A stretch of 64,000 nt of DNA from positions 3,472,001 through 3,536,000 of the forward strand of contig NZ_CP066362.1 in NCBI RefSeq assembly GCF_030323865.1, written 5' to 3'. This DNA is from Pseudarthrobacter defluvii. GTDB lineage: Bacteria; Actinomycetota; Actinomycetes; Actinomycetales; Micrococcaceae. This document shows positions 27,901 to 37,177 of this stretch, piece by piece. The notes under the pieces were generated by a model. The model had not been told where the DNA came from, searched no databases, and saw only the letters and a program-made list of their open reading frames with translations. The first letter of the stretch is position 1; each line of letters begins with the position of its first letter. Both the position numbers and the translations under genes were made by a program.

Positions 27901-27936
27901 TTTCATATTACGGAAAGCTATTTTTGCTATGTGAAA
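27901..27936. promoter_or_regulatory. Tandem purine-regulon operator, 64-residue gene
   Basis: Site 1 is TTTCATATTACGGAA (centre 27908). Site 2 is TTTTGCTATGTGAAA (centre 27929). Spacing is 21 bp. GTGAAAAGAGT continues exactly as at the IclR promoter. Confidence 0.65.
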
Positions 27937-28121
27937 AGAGTAGGGCCCGATTACTGGCGCGGTCAATAGCCGCTCCGGCGTCCCACCCGGCCCCGCCCGC
28001 CCGAACCGGTCACAAAGTGATTTTTGAATCTGTGATGTACACCACCGGATTGTGGGGGTACGCTGGTATGCAACTCGTGGCGCACGTCACGTAACCTGGG
28101 AGCAGCAGGCAGGGTCGTAAT

Positions 28122-28153
28122 GAGCTGGCATCAACGGATGCCGGCTCTTTTTT
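28122..28153 (+). terminator. Orphan intrinsic terminator upstream of uricase
   Basis: GAGCTGGCATC pairs with GATGCCGGCTC (one G-T pair) across a four-base loop and is followed by six T. It is a textbook plus-strand terminator, but no gene precedes it on that strand. It may end a small RNA or act as a leader attenuator for uricase. Confidence 0.75.
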
Positions 28154-28196
28154 GTTGGGTCGGCTCCATCGGAAACGCGCATGAAACGCGCGCTTA

Positions 28197-28232
28197 ATTT
28201 CAGTGATGGAACCTAGGTTCCACTTACCGGAA
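28197..28232. promoter_or_regulatory. Tandem purine-regulon operator, uricase promoter
   Basis: Site 1 is ATTTCAGTGATGGAA (centre 28204). Site 2 is TTCCACTTACCGGAA (centre 28225). Spacing is 21 bp. The inner arms meet in a perfect 16-bp palindrome, TGGAACCTAGGTTCCA, at 28207-28222. The pair ends 14 bases before the ATG. Confidence 0.65.
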
Positions 28233-28246
28233 GTTGGGAAAAGACC

Positions 28247-29155
28247 ATGAGCAGCAAGATCATCCTCGGCGAGAACCAGTACGGCAAGGCAGAAGTGCGC
28301 GTCGTCAAGATCACCCGCGACAGCAACCGCCACGAGATTGAGGACCTGAACGTCACCTCGCAGCTGCGGGGCGACTTCGCCGCGGCCCACCTTGAGGGCG
28401 ACAACGCCCACGTGGTGGCCACGGATACCCAGAAGAACACCATCTACGCCTTTGCCCGCGACGGCATCGGCTCCCCGGAAGAGTTCCTGCTGCGCCTCGG
28501 CGAGCACTTCACTTCCAGCTTCGACTGGGTCAACGGCGGTCGCTGGGAAGCTGAGTCCTACGCCTGGAACCGGATCCAGGCCCACGGCAGCGAACACGAC
28601 CACTCGTTCGTCCGCAACGGCCAGGAAGTCCGGACCGCCGTCCTGGTCCGGGACGGGGCCACCAGCCACCTGATCTCCGGACTCAAGGATCTGACCGTCC
28701 TGAAGTCCACGCAGTCCGGCTTTGTCGGCTACCCCCGGGACCGCTACACCACATTGCCCGAAACCACCGACCGCATCCTGGCCACGGACGTTTCAGCCCG
28801 CTGGCGCTTCAAGACCGGCACGGACTTCAGCACCCTGGACTTCAACAAGAGCTACGACGACGTCAAGGGCCTCCTGCTCGAAGGCTTCACCGAGAAGTAC
28901 TCCCATGCGCTGCAGCAGACCCTGTTTGACATGGGCACCAAGGTCCTTGAAGCGCACAGCGAAATCGACGAGATCAAGTTCTCCATGCCCAACAAGCACC
29001 ACTTCCTGGTGGACCTCTCGCCGTTCGGCCTCGACAACCCCAACGAGGTCTTCTTCGCCGCCGACCGCCCGTACGGCCTGATCGAGGCCACCGTGCAGCG
29101 CGACGACGCAGCGGCAGCCCCTGCTGCCTGGTCGGGCATCGCCGGCTTCTGCTAA
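28247..29155 (+). CDS. Urate oxidase (uricase)
   Basis: Cofactor-free uricase of 302 residues, the usual length for the well-known Arthrobacter enzymes. It oxidises urate to 5-hydroxyisourate with O2, releasing H2O2. LGENQYGKAEVRVVK near residue 7 carries the conserved Lys. VVATDTQKNTIYAFA near 63 has the Thr-Asp pair. LKSTQSGFVGY and the late SMPNKHHFLVDL are family signatures. The genes that normally accompany it for hydroxyisourate and OHCU breakdown are absent from this window. A hairpin and then the NCS2 permease follow on the same strand. Confidence 0.96.
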   Translation: MSSKIILGENQYGKAEVRVVKITRDSNRHEIEDLNVTSQLRGDFAAAHLEGDNAHVVATDTQKNTIYAFARDGIGSPEEFLLRLGEHFTSSFDWVNGGRWEAESYAWNRIQAHGSEHDHSFVRNGQEVRTAVLVRDGATSHLISGLKDLTVLKSTQSGFVGYPRDRYTTLPETTDRILATDVSARWRFKTGTDFSTLDFNKSYDDVKGLLLEGFTEKYSHALQQTLFDMGTKVLEAHSEIDEIKFSMPNKHHFLVDLSPFGLDNPNEVFFAADRPYGLIEATVQRDDAAAAPAAWSGIAGFC

Positions 29156-29171
29156 AGCGCTGCTACAAAGC

Positions 29172-29203
29172 GGCGGGCCCGGACTTCGATAGCCGGGCCC
29201 GCC
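29172..29203 (+). terminator. Stem-loop between uricase and NCS2 permease
   Basis: An 11-bp stem (GGCGGGCCCGG with its complement) and a ten-base loop lie 16 bases after the uricase stop. There is no T-run, so it may only reduce read-through. Confidence 0.55.
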
Positions 29204-29272
29204 ATCAGCATCCCCAAACCCATAGCTTCACCTGTTAGCCAGACACCAGTTAGCCAGACGATGACGTCTGCC

Positions 29273-29296
29273 ATGAACCAAGAAAGTCTGCCATGA
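29273..29296 (+). other. Seven-codon mini-ORF overlapping the permease start
   Basis: ATG-AAC-CAA-GAA-AGT-CTG-CCA-TGA: its stop overlaps the permease ATG as ATGA. The block GTCTGCCATGAAC occurs twice, 20 bases apart, so a short tandem duplication created a second start. It may be a coupling leader or simply a relic. Confidence 0.35.
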
Positions 29297-30798
29297 ACAC
29301 CAAGAAGAAACTGGCCCCCGCAGCCGCCGGCAAAGGCGCACGGCCGGCCCGCCCGGAGGACCAGCGGCTCCCCATCGGAAGCATGTTTGCCTACGGCTTC
29401 CAGCACGTCCTCACCATGTACGGCGGAATCATCGCCCCGCCCCTGATCATCGGCGCGGCCGCCGGGATGAACTCGCAGGACATCGGCCTGCTCATCGCCG
29501 CCTGCCTGTTCGTCGGCGGCCTGGCCACCATCCTGCAAACCGTCGGCATTCCCTTCTTCGGCTCCCAGTTGCCGCTGGTCCAGGGCGTCTCCTTCGCAGG
29601 TGTCTCCACCATGGTGGCCATCGTCCACGGCGGCGGCGGCATCCAGGCAGTCTTCGGTTCCGTCATCGCGGCCTCGCTGATCGGTCTGCTAATCACTCCA
29701 CTGTTCTCGAAGATCATCCGCTTCTTCCCGCCTGTCGTCACCGGCACGGTGATCACCACCATCGGCCTGACACTTATGCCGGTGGCCGCCAACTGGGCCA
29801 TGGGCGGCAACAACAAGGCGCCCAACTACGGCAGCGTGGCGAACATCGGACTGGCAGCAGCCACCATGGGCATCGTCCTGCTCCTGAGCAAGGTGGGCAG
29901 CGCCGCCATCTCCCGCCTGTCCATCCTGCTGGCCATGGTCCTGGGCACGCTGATCGCCGTCGTTTTCGGTATGGCCGATTTCTCCAAGGTGGGCCAGGGC
30001 GAGATCGTCGCCTTCCCCACCCCGTTCGCCTTCGGACCGCCCACCTTTGAGGTCGCCGCCATCATCTCCATGCTGATCGTCATCCTGGTGACCCTCACCG
30101 AAACCTCCGCGGACATCATCGCGGTGGGCGAGATCGTGGGCACCAAGGTTGACTCCAAGCGGATCGGCAACGGCCTGCGCGCGGACATGCTGTCCAGCGC
30201 CGTGTCCCCGCTCTTCAACTCCTTCACCCAGAGCGCGTTCGCGCAGAACGTGGGCCTGGTGGCCATCACGGGTGTCAAGAGCAGGTTCGTGGTCAGCGCC
30301 GGCGGCGTGATCCTGGTGGTCCTGGGCCTGCTGCCCGTCCTGGGCCGCGTGGTGGCCGCAGTACCCACCCCCGTCCTGGGCGGCGCCGGCATCGTACTCT
30401 TCGGCACCGTCGCGGCCAGCGGCATCCGGACGCTGTCCAAGGTGGACTACAAGAACAACATGAACCTGATCGTGGTGGCCGCCTCCATCGGCTTCGGGAT
30501 GATCCCGATCGCAGCCCCCACCTTCTACGACCAGTTCCCGTCCTGGTTCGGCACCATCTTCCACTCGGGCATCAGCTCGGCCGCGGTCATGGCCATCCTG
30601 CTGAACCTGCTGTTCAACCACCTCCGGGCCGGCAACTCGGACAACCAGTCCGTGTTCGTCGCCGGTACCGAGCGCCTGGTACGCGCCGAGGACCTCCGCT
30701 GCCTGGCCGAGGGCGACCGGTTCGAGAACGGCAAGCTCATCGACTGCGATGGCAAGGAAGTTCCCGTCCAGTCAGCCGAGAAGGCGTCAGAGCACTGA
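29293..30798 (+). CDS. NCS2 (NAT) family urate/xanthine permease
   Basis: A 501-residue nucleobase-ascorbate transporter with about twelve to fourteen membrane segments. GFQHVLTMYGG near residue 36 has the conserved Gln-His of helix 1. ETSADIIAVGEIVG near 274 matches the NAT signature region. The cytosolic tail is polar. Position after uricase and before the purine regulator points to urate or xanthine as cargo. A perfect long hairpin ends the transcript. The start codon follows a duplicated TCTGCCATGAAC, and the true start could be either copy only if the short mini-ORF is ignored; the second is in frame. Confidence 0.92.
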   Translation: MNTKKKLAPAAAGKGARPARPEDQRLPIGSMFAYGFQHVLTMYGGIIAPPLIIGAAAGMNSQDIGLLIAACLFVGGLATILQTVGIPFFGSQLPLVQGVSFAGVSTMVAIVHGGGGIQAVFGSVIAASLIGLLITPLFSKIIRFFPPVVTGTVITTIGLTLMPVAANWAMGGNNKAPNYGSVANIGLAAATMGIVLLLSKVGSAAISRLSILLAMVLGTLIAVVFGMADFSKVGQGEIVAFPTPFAFGPPTFEVAAIISMLIVILVTLTETSADIIAVGEIVGTKVDSKRIGNGLRADMLSSAVSPLFNSFTQSAFAQNVGLVAITGVKSRFVVSAGGVILVVLGLLPVLGRVVAAVPTPVLGGAGIVLFGTVAASGIRTLSKVDYKNNMNLIVVAASIGFGMIPIAAPTFYDQFPSWFGTIFHSGISSAAVMAILLNLLFNHLRAGNSDNQSVFVAGTERLVRAEDLRCLAEGDRFENGKLIDCDGKEVPVQSAEKASEH

Positions 30799-30816
30799 CT
30801 GTTCGGGAAACGCAAA

Positions 30817-30856
30817 ACGGCGGCCCGCACCTTTCGCGAAAGGTGCGGGCCGCCGT
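30817..30856. terminator. Bidirectional terminator between NCS2 permease and IclR gene
   Basis: An 18-bp perfect stem (ACGGCGGCCCGCACCTTT with its complement) has a CGCG loop between two converging genes. Confidence 0.8.
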
Positions 30857-30926
30857 CGTACCCCACCCGCACCCTAACCTCGCAAGCTCGGCCAGGGAAC
30901 CCTGCGGGCGTGGGCCCCTCAAAAGG

Positions 30927-31682
30927 TCAGGTGCGGTTGAGCTCGCGGGAGATCGCCGCGGCGGCTTCGCGGAGGATGGGCACGGCCTTATCCGCGAAGT
31001 CCTCATCCACCCGGGATACCGGCCCGGACACCGAGATTGCAGCGGGCGTGGGGGCGTTGGGCACTGCCATGGCGAAGCAGCGGACGCCGAGCTCCTGCTC
31101 CTCCTCGTCAATGGAGTAGCCACGCTCGCGGATGAGCTTAAGATCGGCCAGGAGTTCCTCCACATCGCCGATGCTCTTGGGCGTGGGGGTGGGCATCCCG
31201 GCGCGGGCCACGATGCCGCGGACAGTGTCGTCGTCCAGCTGGGCCAGGATGGCCTTGCCCACGCCGGTGGCATGGGTGTGGGCCCGGCGGCCCACCTCGG
31301 TGAACATGCGCATGGAGTGCAGCGACGGCACCTGCGACACGTAAATGACCATGTCCGAATCCAGCACGGCCATGTTGGCGGTCTCCCCCAGCCGGTCCAC
31401 CAGGATCTTCAGCTGGGGCTGGGCCAAGGCGCCCAGCTGCTTGTTGGCACCTTCGCCCAGTCGGATGAGGCGGGGGCCCAGTGCGTAGCGCCGGTTGGGG
31501 AGCTGCCGGATGTAGCCCAGCGACACCAGGGTGCGGAGCAGGCGGTGGATGGTGGGCAGCGGGAGGTCCGTGGAAGACGACAGCTCGCTGAGGGTGACGT
31601 CTCCGCCGGCATCGGTGATGAGCTCCAGCAGTTCGAAGACGCGCTCCACCGACTGCACCCCGCCAGAGGCTTTTTCTGCCAT
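30927..31682 (-). CDS. IclR family transcriptional regulator, AllR-like
   Basis: A 251-residue protein from the ATG at 31682, which has AGGAG upstream. Residues to about 75 form the IclR winged helix (VFELLELI, LSELSSSTDLPLPTIHRLL). The rest is the effector domain (THATGVGKAILA, GYSIDEEEQELGVRCFAMAV, AISVSGP). E. coli AllR and Streptomyces AllR are known IclR regulators of allantoin and glyoxylate genes. Position between the urate permease and the malate genes, plus an operator copy in its own promoter, makes this the likely autoregulated controller of the purine regulon. The ligand, perhaps allantoate, glyoxylate or urate, is unknown. Confidence 0.88.
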   Translation of the reverse strand: MAEKASGGVQSVERVFELLELITDAGGDVTLSELSSSTDLPLPTIHRLLRTLVSLGYIRQLPNRRYALGPRLIRLGEGANKQLGALAQPQLKILVDRLGETANMAVLDSDMVIYVSQVPSLHSMRMFTEVGRRAHTHATGVGKAILAQLDDDTVRGIVARAGMPTPTPKSIGDVEELLADLKLIRERGYSIDEEEQELGVRCFAMAVPNAPTPAAISVSGPVSRVDEDFADKAVPILREAAAAISRELNRT

Positions 31683-31719
31683 TCCGTTGTCTCCTATGGC
31701 TCGGAATCCGACAACTCTT

Positions 31720-31734
31720 ATCCGCATCGTGAAA
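31720..31734. promoter_or_regulatory. Purine-regulon operator at the IclR gene promoter
   Basis: ATCCGCATCGTGAAA (centre 31727) lies 38 bases before the IclR start. GTGAAAAGAGT is shared with the small-gene promoter at 27931. No good 21-bp partner is seen. Confidence 0.55.
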
Positions 31735-31816
31735 AGAGTTGCTTAGAACACCCAACATACAGCACACAGTTGCCCACCGCGATGCGATGGGACAGTCGCA
31801 TTCGGAGGGGTTGTGT

Positions 31817-31852
31817 TTCCATAAAGTAGATAATAATATCCATAATACGAAA
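31817..31852. promoter_or_regulatory. Tandem purine-regulon operator, malic enzyme promoter
   Basis: Site 1 is TTCCATAAAGTAGAT (centre 31824, left arm conserved). Site 2 is ATCCATAATACGAAA (centre 31845). Spacing is 21 bp, and the pair lies 52-87 bases before the start codon. Confidence 0.55.
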
Positions 31853-31903
31853 ACATTCGGATTAGAGCAGAAGCCGGACCAGGCCCAAACAGGAGGACAT
31901 TCA

Positions 31904-33355
31904 ATGGCGAACCCCAGCCCCGGAAATTCGATCACCCTGCGCGTGGAAGCGCCTTCAAGCTTCAGCGCCACCAGCGAACTTGCCGCAGCCGTCGGAGCAG
32001 CCGGCGCGGCCATCACCGCCCTCGACGTCACCGAGTCCCACCACGAGACCCTCGTTGTCGACGTCACCTGCAACACCACCGACGACGACCACGCTGCACG
32101 CGTCAAGGACGCCCTCAACGCCCTCGACGGCGTCACAGTCCAGCACGTCTCGGACCGCACCTTCCTGATGCACCTCGGCGGCAAGCTCGAAGTCGTCCCC
32201 AAGGTCCCGCTGCGCAACCGCGACGATCTTTCCCGCGCCTACACGCCCGGCGTCGCCCGCGTTTGCCTTGCCATCGCCGAGGATCCTGCCGCAGCCCGCA
32301 ACCTGACGGTCAAGCGCAACACCGTCGCCGTGGTTACCGACGGTTCCGCCGTGCTGGGCCTGGGCAACATCGGCCCCGCCGCGGCCCTGCCGGTCATGGA
32401 GGGCAAGGCCGCCCTCTTCAAGCAGTTCGCCAACGTGGACGCCTGGCCCGTCTGCCTGGACACCCAGGACACCGAGGAAATCATCCGGACGGTCAAGCTC
32501 CTGGCACCCGTCTTCGGCGGCGTGAACCTGGAGGACATCGCTGCTCCCCGCTGCTTCGAGATCGAGGCGCGCCTGCGTGAGGAACTGGACATCCCGGTCT
32601 TCCACGACGACCAGCATGGCACCGCCATCGTTACCCTGGCCGCCCTGGTCAACGCCCTGCGCGTGGTGGACAAGAAGATCGCGGACGTCAGGATCGTGGT
32701 ATCCGGCGTCGGTGCCGCCGGCTCCGCCATCATCCAGCTGCTCAAGGCCCAGGGCGCACGGCACATCGTGGCCGCAGGCCGCTCCGGTGCCATCCACAAG
32801 GGCGAGACCTACAACGATTCCCACCGCACCTGGATCGCAGACAACACCAATGGGGAGGGCTTCGCCGGCGGCCTGCACGAGGCCCTGGTGGGCGCCGATG
32901 TCTTCATTGGCGTCTCCGCCCCGAACATCCTCGGTGAAGAGCACATTGCCTCCATGGCCAAGGACGCCATCGTGTTCGCCATGGCCAACCCCACCCCCGA
33001 GGTGGACCCCGCAATCGCGTCCCGGCACGCCGCCGTGGTGGCCACCGGCCGCAGCGACTTCCCCAACCAGATCAACAACGTCCTGGCCTTCCCCGGCCTC
33101 TTCCGCGGGCTCCTGGATGTCGGCGCGAGCGACATCACCCCGGAAATGCTGGTGGCTGCCGCCGAGGCAATCGCAAACCGCGTGAATGATAATGAGCTCA
33201 ATGCGAGCTACATCATCCCGAGCATTTTCGACCCCCACGTGACCGCCGACGTCGCGGCCGCCGTCGCGGCCGCAGCCCACGCCTCAAACGTTGCAACGGA
33301 TGCCGAACCGGCCGACCCTGCCAAGGAACCAGCGCCGGCACTCGCCTCCGCCTGA
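31904..33355 (+). CDS. Malic enzyme with N-terminal ACT domain
   Basis: The ATG at 31904 follows AGGAGG and gives 483 residues. Residues to about 90 form an ACT-like regulatory domain. The catalytic part follows, with SRAYTPGVARVC near 107, the VTDGSAVLGLGNIGP loop, HDDQHGTAIVTL near 230 and the nucleotide-binding VSGVGAAGSAI near 267. It decarboxylates malate to pyruvate with NAD or NADP. It is the first gene of a four-gene plus-strand operon with malate synthase, the DUF6986 gene and allE, and so removes the malate made from glyoxylate. Confidence 0.92.
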   Translation: MANPSPGNSITLRVEAPSSFSATSELAAAVGAAGAAITALDVTESHHETLVVDVTCNTTDDDHAARVKDALNALDGVTVQHVSDRTFLMHLGGKLEVVPKVPLRNRDDLSRAYTPGVARVCLAIAEDPAAARNLTVKRNTVAVVTDGSAVLGLGNIGPAAALPVMEGKAALFKQFANVDAWPVCLDTQDTEEIIRTVKLLAPVFGGVNLEDIAAPRCFEIEARLREELDIPVFHDDQHGTAIVTLAALVNALRVVDKKIADVRIVVSGVGAAGSAIIQLLKAQGARHIVAAGRSGAIHKGETYNDSHRTWIADNTNGEGFAGGLHEALVGADVFIGVSAPNILGEEHIASMAKDAIVFAMANPTPEVDPAIASRHAAVVATGRSDFPNQINNVLAFPGLFRGLLDVGASDITPEMLVAAAEAIANRVNDNELNASYIIPSIFDPHVTADVAAAVAAAAHASNVATDAEPADPAKEPAPALASA

Positions 33356-33391
33356 CCCGCACGACTTCCCAGCCATAGGAAAGGACCAGAA

Positions 33392-34990
<1,599 letters not shown>

Positions 34991-34991
34991 G

Positions 34992-36266
34992 ATGGCAACA
35001 CCCAAACCCTCACTCTCTGCAGGGGACCTGGCCGCTATTGACGGGCAGCTTGCCGCCACGGACCGGCTGCTCGAACAGAACTACCCGGGTGACGACGGCT
35101 CCCGGCAGCCCGTGCACACGGTGTACGTGCCCGCGGACCGGTTCACGCCGTCGTTCGCGGCTGACTGGGGCGCCCAGGCGGCGGCGACGGCGGAAGCCCA
35201 CGGCGGGTTCGAAAAGCTGGGCCGGCTCCTGGGCCAGGAAGCGGCCCTCGCCGAGGCAGTGGCCGGCCGGGTGGCGGCAAAGCTGGCAGACGAGCCGATC
35301 GAGGACCTGCGCCTGGACTTTGAGGACGGCTTCGGGGACAGGGGCGACGACGCCGAGGACGCCGCAGCCGTTGCGGCAGCATCCGCGGTGGCCACGGCAG
35401 CCGCTTCCGGGTCCGCTCCCCCGTTCATCGGCATCCGCTTCAAGTGCTTCGAGGCTCCCACCCGGGCCCGCGGGCTGCGGACGCTGGACCTGTTCGTCTC
35501 CGGCCTCGCCCAGGCGGGCGAGCTGCCGGAAGGCCTGGTGCTGACCCTGCCCAAGGTCACCACGGTGGCGCAGGTAAAGGCCATGGACTATGCGGTGTCC
35601 CGGCTCGAGGAAGTCCACGGCCTGCCCGCCGGCCGCCTCCGGTTCGAGGTGCAGGTGGAAACTCCGCAGCTGATCCTGGGCCCGGAAGGAACCTTGCCGG
35701 TGGCTCAGCTGCCGCATGCCGTGCCCGGGCGGATCAGCGGGCTGCACTACGGCACCTACGACTACTCGGCCTCCCTCCAGATCTCCGCGGAGTACCAGTC
35801 CATGGAGCACCCCGTGGCGGACTTTGCCAAGGAAGTCATGCAGCTGGCCGTGGCCGGCACCGGCATCCGGCTCTCCGATGGCTCCACCAACATCATCCCC
35901 GTGGGCGACAACGTGGAGAACGCCTGGCAGCTGCACGGCCGCCTGGTCCGGCGGTCACTGGAACGCGGCTACTACCAGGGCTGGGACCTGCACCCGGCCC
36001 AGCTGCCCAGCCGGTTCGCTGCCACTTACGCCTTCTACCGCGAGGGCCTGCCGGCCGCTGCCGCCCGCCTGCGCAACTACGTGGAGCGGACCTTAGGCGG
36101 CGTCATGGATGAGCCTGCCACTGCCCGCGCCCTGGCCGCCTTCGTGCTCCGCGGCGTCCAGTGCGGCGCTGTGGGTGCCGAGGAGGTCCAGGCGCTCGCC
36201 GGCGTCGGAATTCCGCAGCTCACCGCGCTGGCACACCCGCGGCTGGCCACCACTTCCAACTCGTAA
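34992..36266 (+). CDS. DUF6986 family protein, aldolase/citrate-lyase-like
   Basis: A 424-residue protein that I recognise as the DUF6986 type often found beside actinobacterial malate synthases. It resembles HpcH/HpaI and CitE barrels in outline: LRLDFEDGFGDRG near residue 110 has the acidic metal-ligand pattern, IGIRFKCFE near 141 a basic substrate-loop pattern, LTLPKVTTVAQV near 185 a barrel strand, and VQVETPQLILGP near 222 a metal-binding Glu. The late HYGTYDYSASL and GWDLHPAQLP are also distinctive. It starts one base after aceB and is followed by allE. I infer a lyase in ureidoglycolate or glyoxylate metabolism; no function is demonstrated. Confidence 0.75.
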   Translation: MATPKPSLSAGDLAAIDGQLAATDRLLEQNYPGDDGSRQPVHTVYVPADRFTPSFAADWGAQAAATAEAHGGFEKLGRLLGQEAALAEAVAGRVAAKLADEPIEDLRLDFEDGFGDRGDDAEDAAAVAAASAVATAAASGSAPPFIGIRFKCFEAPTRARGLRTLDLFVSGLAQAGELPEGLVLTLPKVTTVAQVKAMDYAVSRLEEVHGLPAGRLRFEVQVETPQLILGPEGTLPVAQLPHAVPGRISGLHYGTYDYSASLQISAEYQSMEHPVADFAKEVMQLAVAGTGIRLSDGSTNIIPVGDNVENAWQLHGRLVRRSLERGYYQGWDLHPAQLPSRFAATYAFYREGLPAAAARLRNYVERTLGGVMDEPATARALAAFVLRGVQCGAVGAEEVQALAGVGIPQLTALAHPRLATTSNS

Positions 36267-36283
36267 GCAAAAGGAATCCATTC

Positions 36284-37096
36284 ATGGGCAAGTACTACTC
36301 CCCCAGCGGCGGACTGCCGCCGCAGACCCACCTGACCACCGAGCGCGCCATCGTCACCGAGGCTTACACGGTGATCCCCAAGGGCGTGATGACGGACATC
36401 GTCACGTCCAACCTGCCTGGCTTCTCCAACACCCGCTCCTGGATCATCGCCCGGCCCATTTCGGGTTTCGCCACCACGTTCTCCCAGCTGATCGTCGAGA
36501 TCGCTCCGGGCGGCGGCGCACCGAAGGCCGAATTCGAGTCAGGCGTGGAAGGCGTCGTCTTCGTGACCAAGGGCAAGCTCAACCTGACCCTCGACGGCGA
36601 GCTGCACCAGATGGAGGAAGGCGGCTACGCCTACCTGGCCGCCGGTTCGGAGTGGGGCGTGGAGAACGTTTCGGACGACGTCGTGTCCTACCACTGGATC
36701 CGCAAGGCCTACGAGCGCCTGGAAGGGTACGAGGCCAAGTCCTTCGTCACCAACGAGAAGGACGTTCAGCCTACGTCCATGCCGGACACCAACGACGTCT
36801 GGAAGACCACCCGCTTCACGGATTCCAGCGACCTGGCCCACGACATGCAGGTCAACATCGTCACGTTCCAGCCGGGCGGCGTGATCCCGTTCCCGGAAAC
36901 CCACGTGATGGAACACGGCCTGTACGTCCTGGAGGGCAAGGCCATGTACCTGCTGAACAACGACTGGGTGGAGGTGGAGGCCGGCGACTTCATGTGGCTG
37001 CGCGCCTTCTGCCCGCAGGCCTGCTACGCCGGCGGCCCCGGCGAGTTCCGCTACCTGCTCTACAAGGACATGAACCGCCAGGTGAAGCTGACCTAG
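36284..37096 (+). CDS. allE: (S)-ureidoglycine aminohydrolase
   Basis: A bicupin of 270 residues. I start it at 36284, after AAAAGGA, giving MGKYYSPSGGLPPQT as in known AllE proteins. The N-terminal cupin has GGGAPKAEFE and VEGVVFVTKGKL. The C-terminal cupin has PGGVIPFPETHVMEHGLYVLEG near residue 195, with the metal-binding Glu, His and His. It releases ammonia from (S)-ureidoglycine to give (S)-ureidoglycolate, with manganese. Its presence implies that allantoate is broken down by the amidohydrolase route. It is the last gene of the malic enzyme-aceB-DUF6986 operon. Confidence 0.9.
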   Translation: MGKYYSPSGGLPPQTHLTTERAIVTEAYTVIPKGVMTDIVTSNLPGFSNTRSWIIARPISGFATTFSQLIVEIAPGGGAPKAEFESGVEGVVFVTKGKLNLTLDGELHQMEEGGYAYLAAGSEWGVENVSDDVVSYHWIRKAYERLEGYEAKSFVTNEKDVQPTSMPDTNDVWKTTRFTDSSDLAHDMQVNIVTFQPGGVIPFPETHVMEHGLYVLEGKAMYLLNNDWVEVEAGDFMWLRAFCPQACYAGGPGEFRYLLYKDMNRQVKLT

Positions 37097-37116
37097 CCGT
37101 TTCCGCCTTCGGGCAG

Positions 37117-37160
37117 CAGCAGGGGCCGTTATGGATTTCCATAACGGCCCCTGCTGTTTA
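37117..37160. terminator. Bidirectional terminator between allE and alcohol dehydrogenase
   Basis: A 19-bp perfect stem (CAGCAGGGGCCGTTATGGA with its complement) has a two-base loop followed by TTTA. Confidence 0.85.
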
Positions 37161-37177
37161 TGTGTTACTGGTAAGGC

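Larger units (their letters stand above)
27887..28246. other. Intergenic region upstream of uricase
   Basis: This 360-base gap carries the operator pair of the small gene, an orphan intrinsic terminator at 28122-28153, a direct repeat of AAACGCGC at about 28173-28190 and the uricase operator pair. I see no protein gene on the plus strand to account for the terminator. Confidence 0.55.

Noticed and set aside
28091..28106. GTAAC-N6-GCAGC as a GlnR box before uricase
   Set aside because: The second half departs too far from GAAAC, and it lies upstream of a terminator, so it would not act simply on uricase.
28010..28669. A 219-codon minus-strand frame over the uricase start
   Set aside because: It crosses the uricase promoter, terminator and coding start and is antisense to a certain gene.
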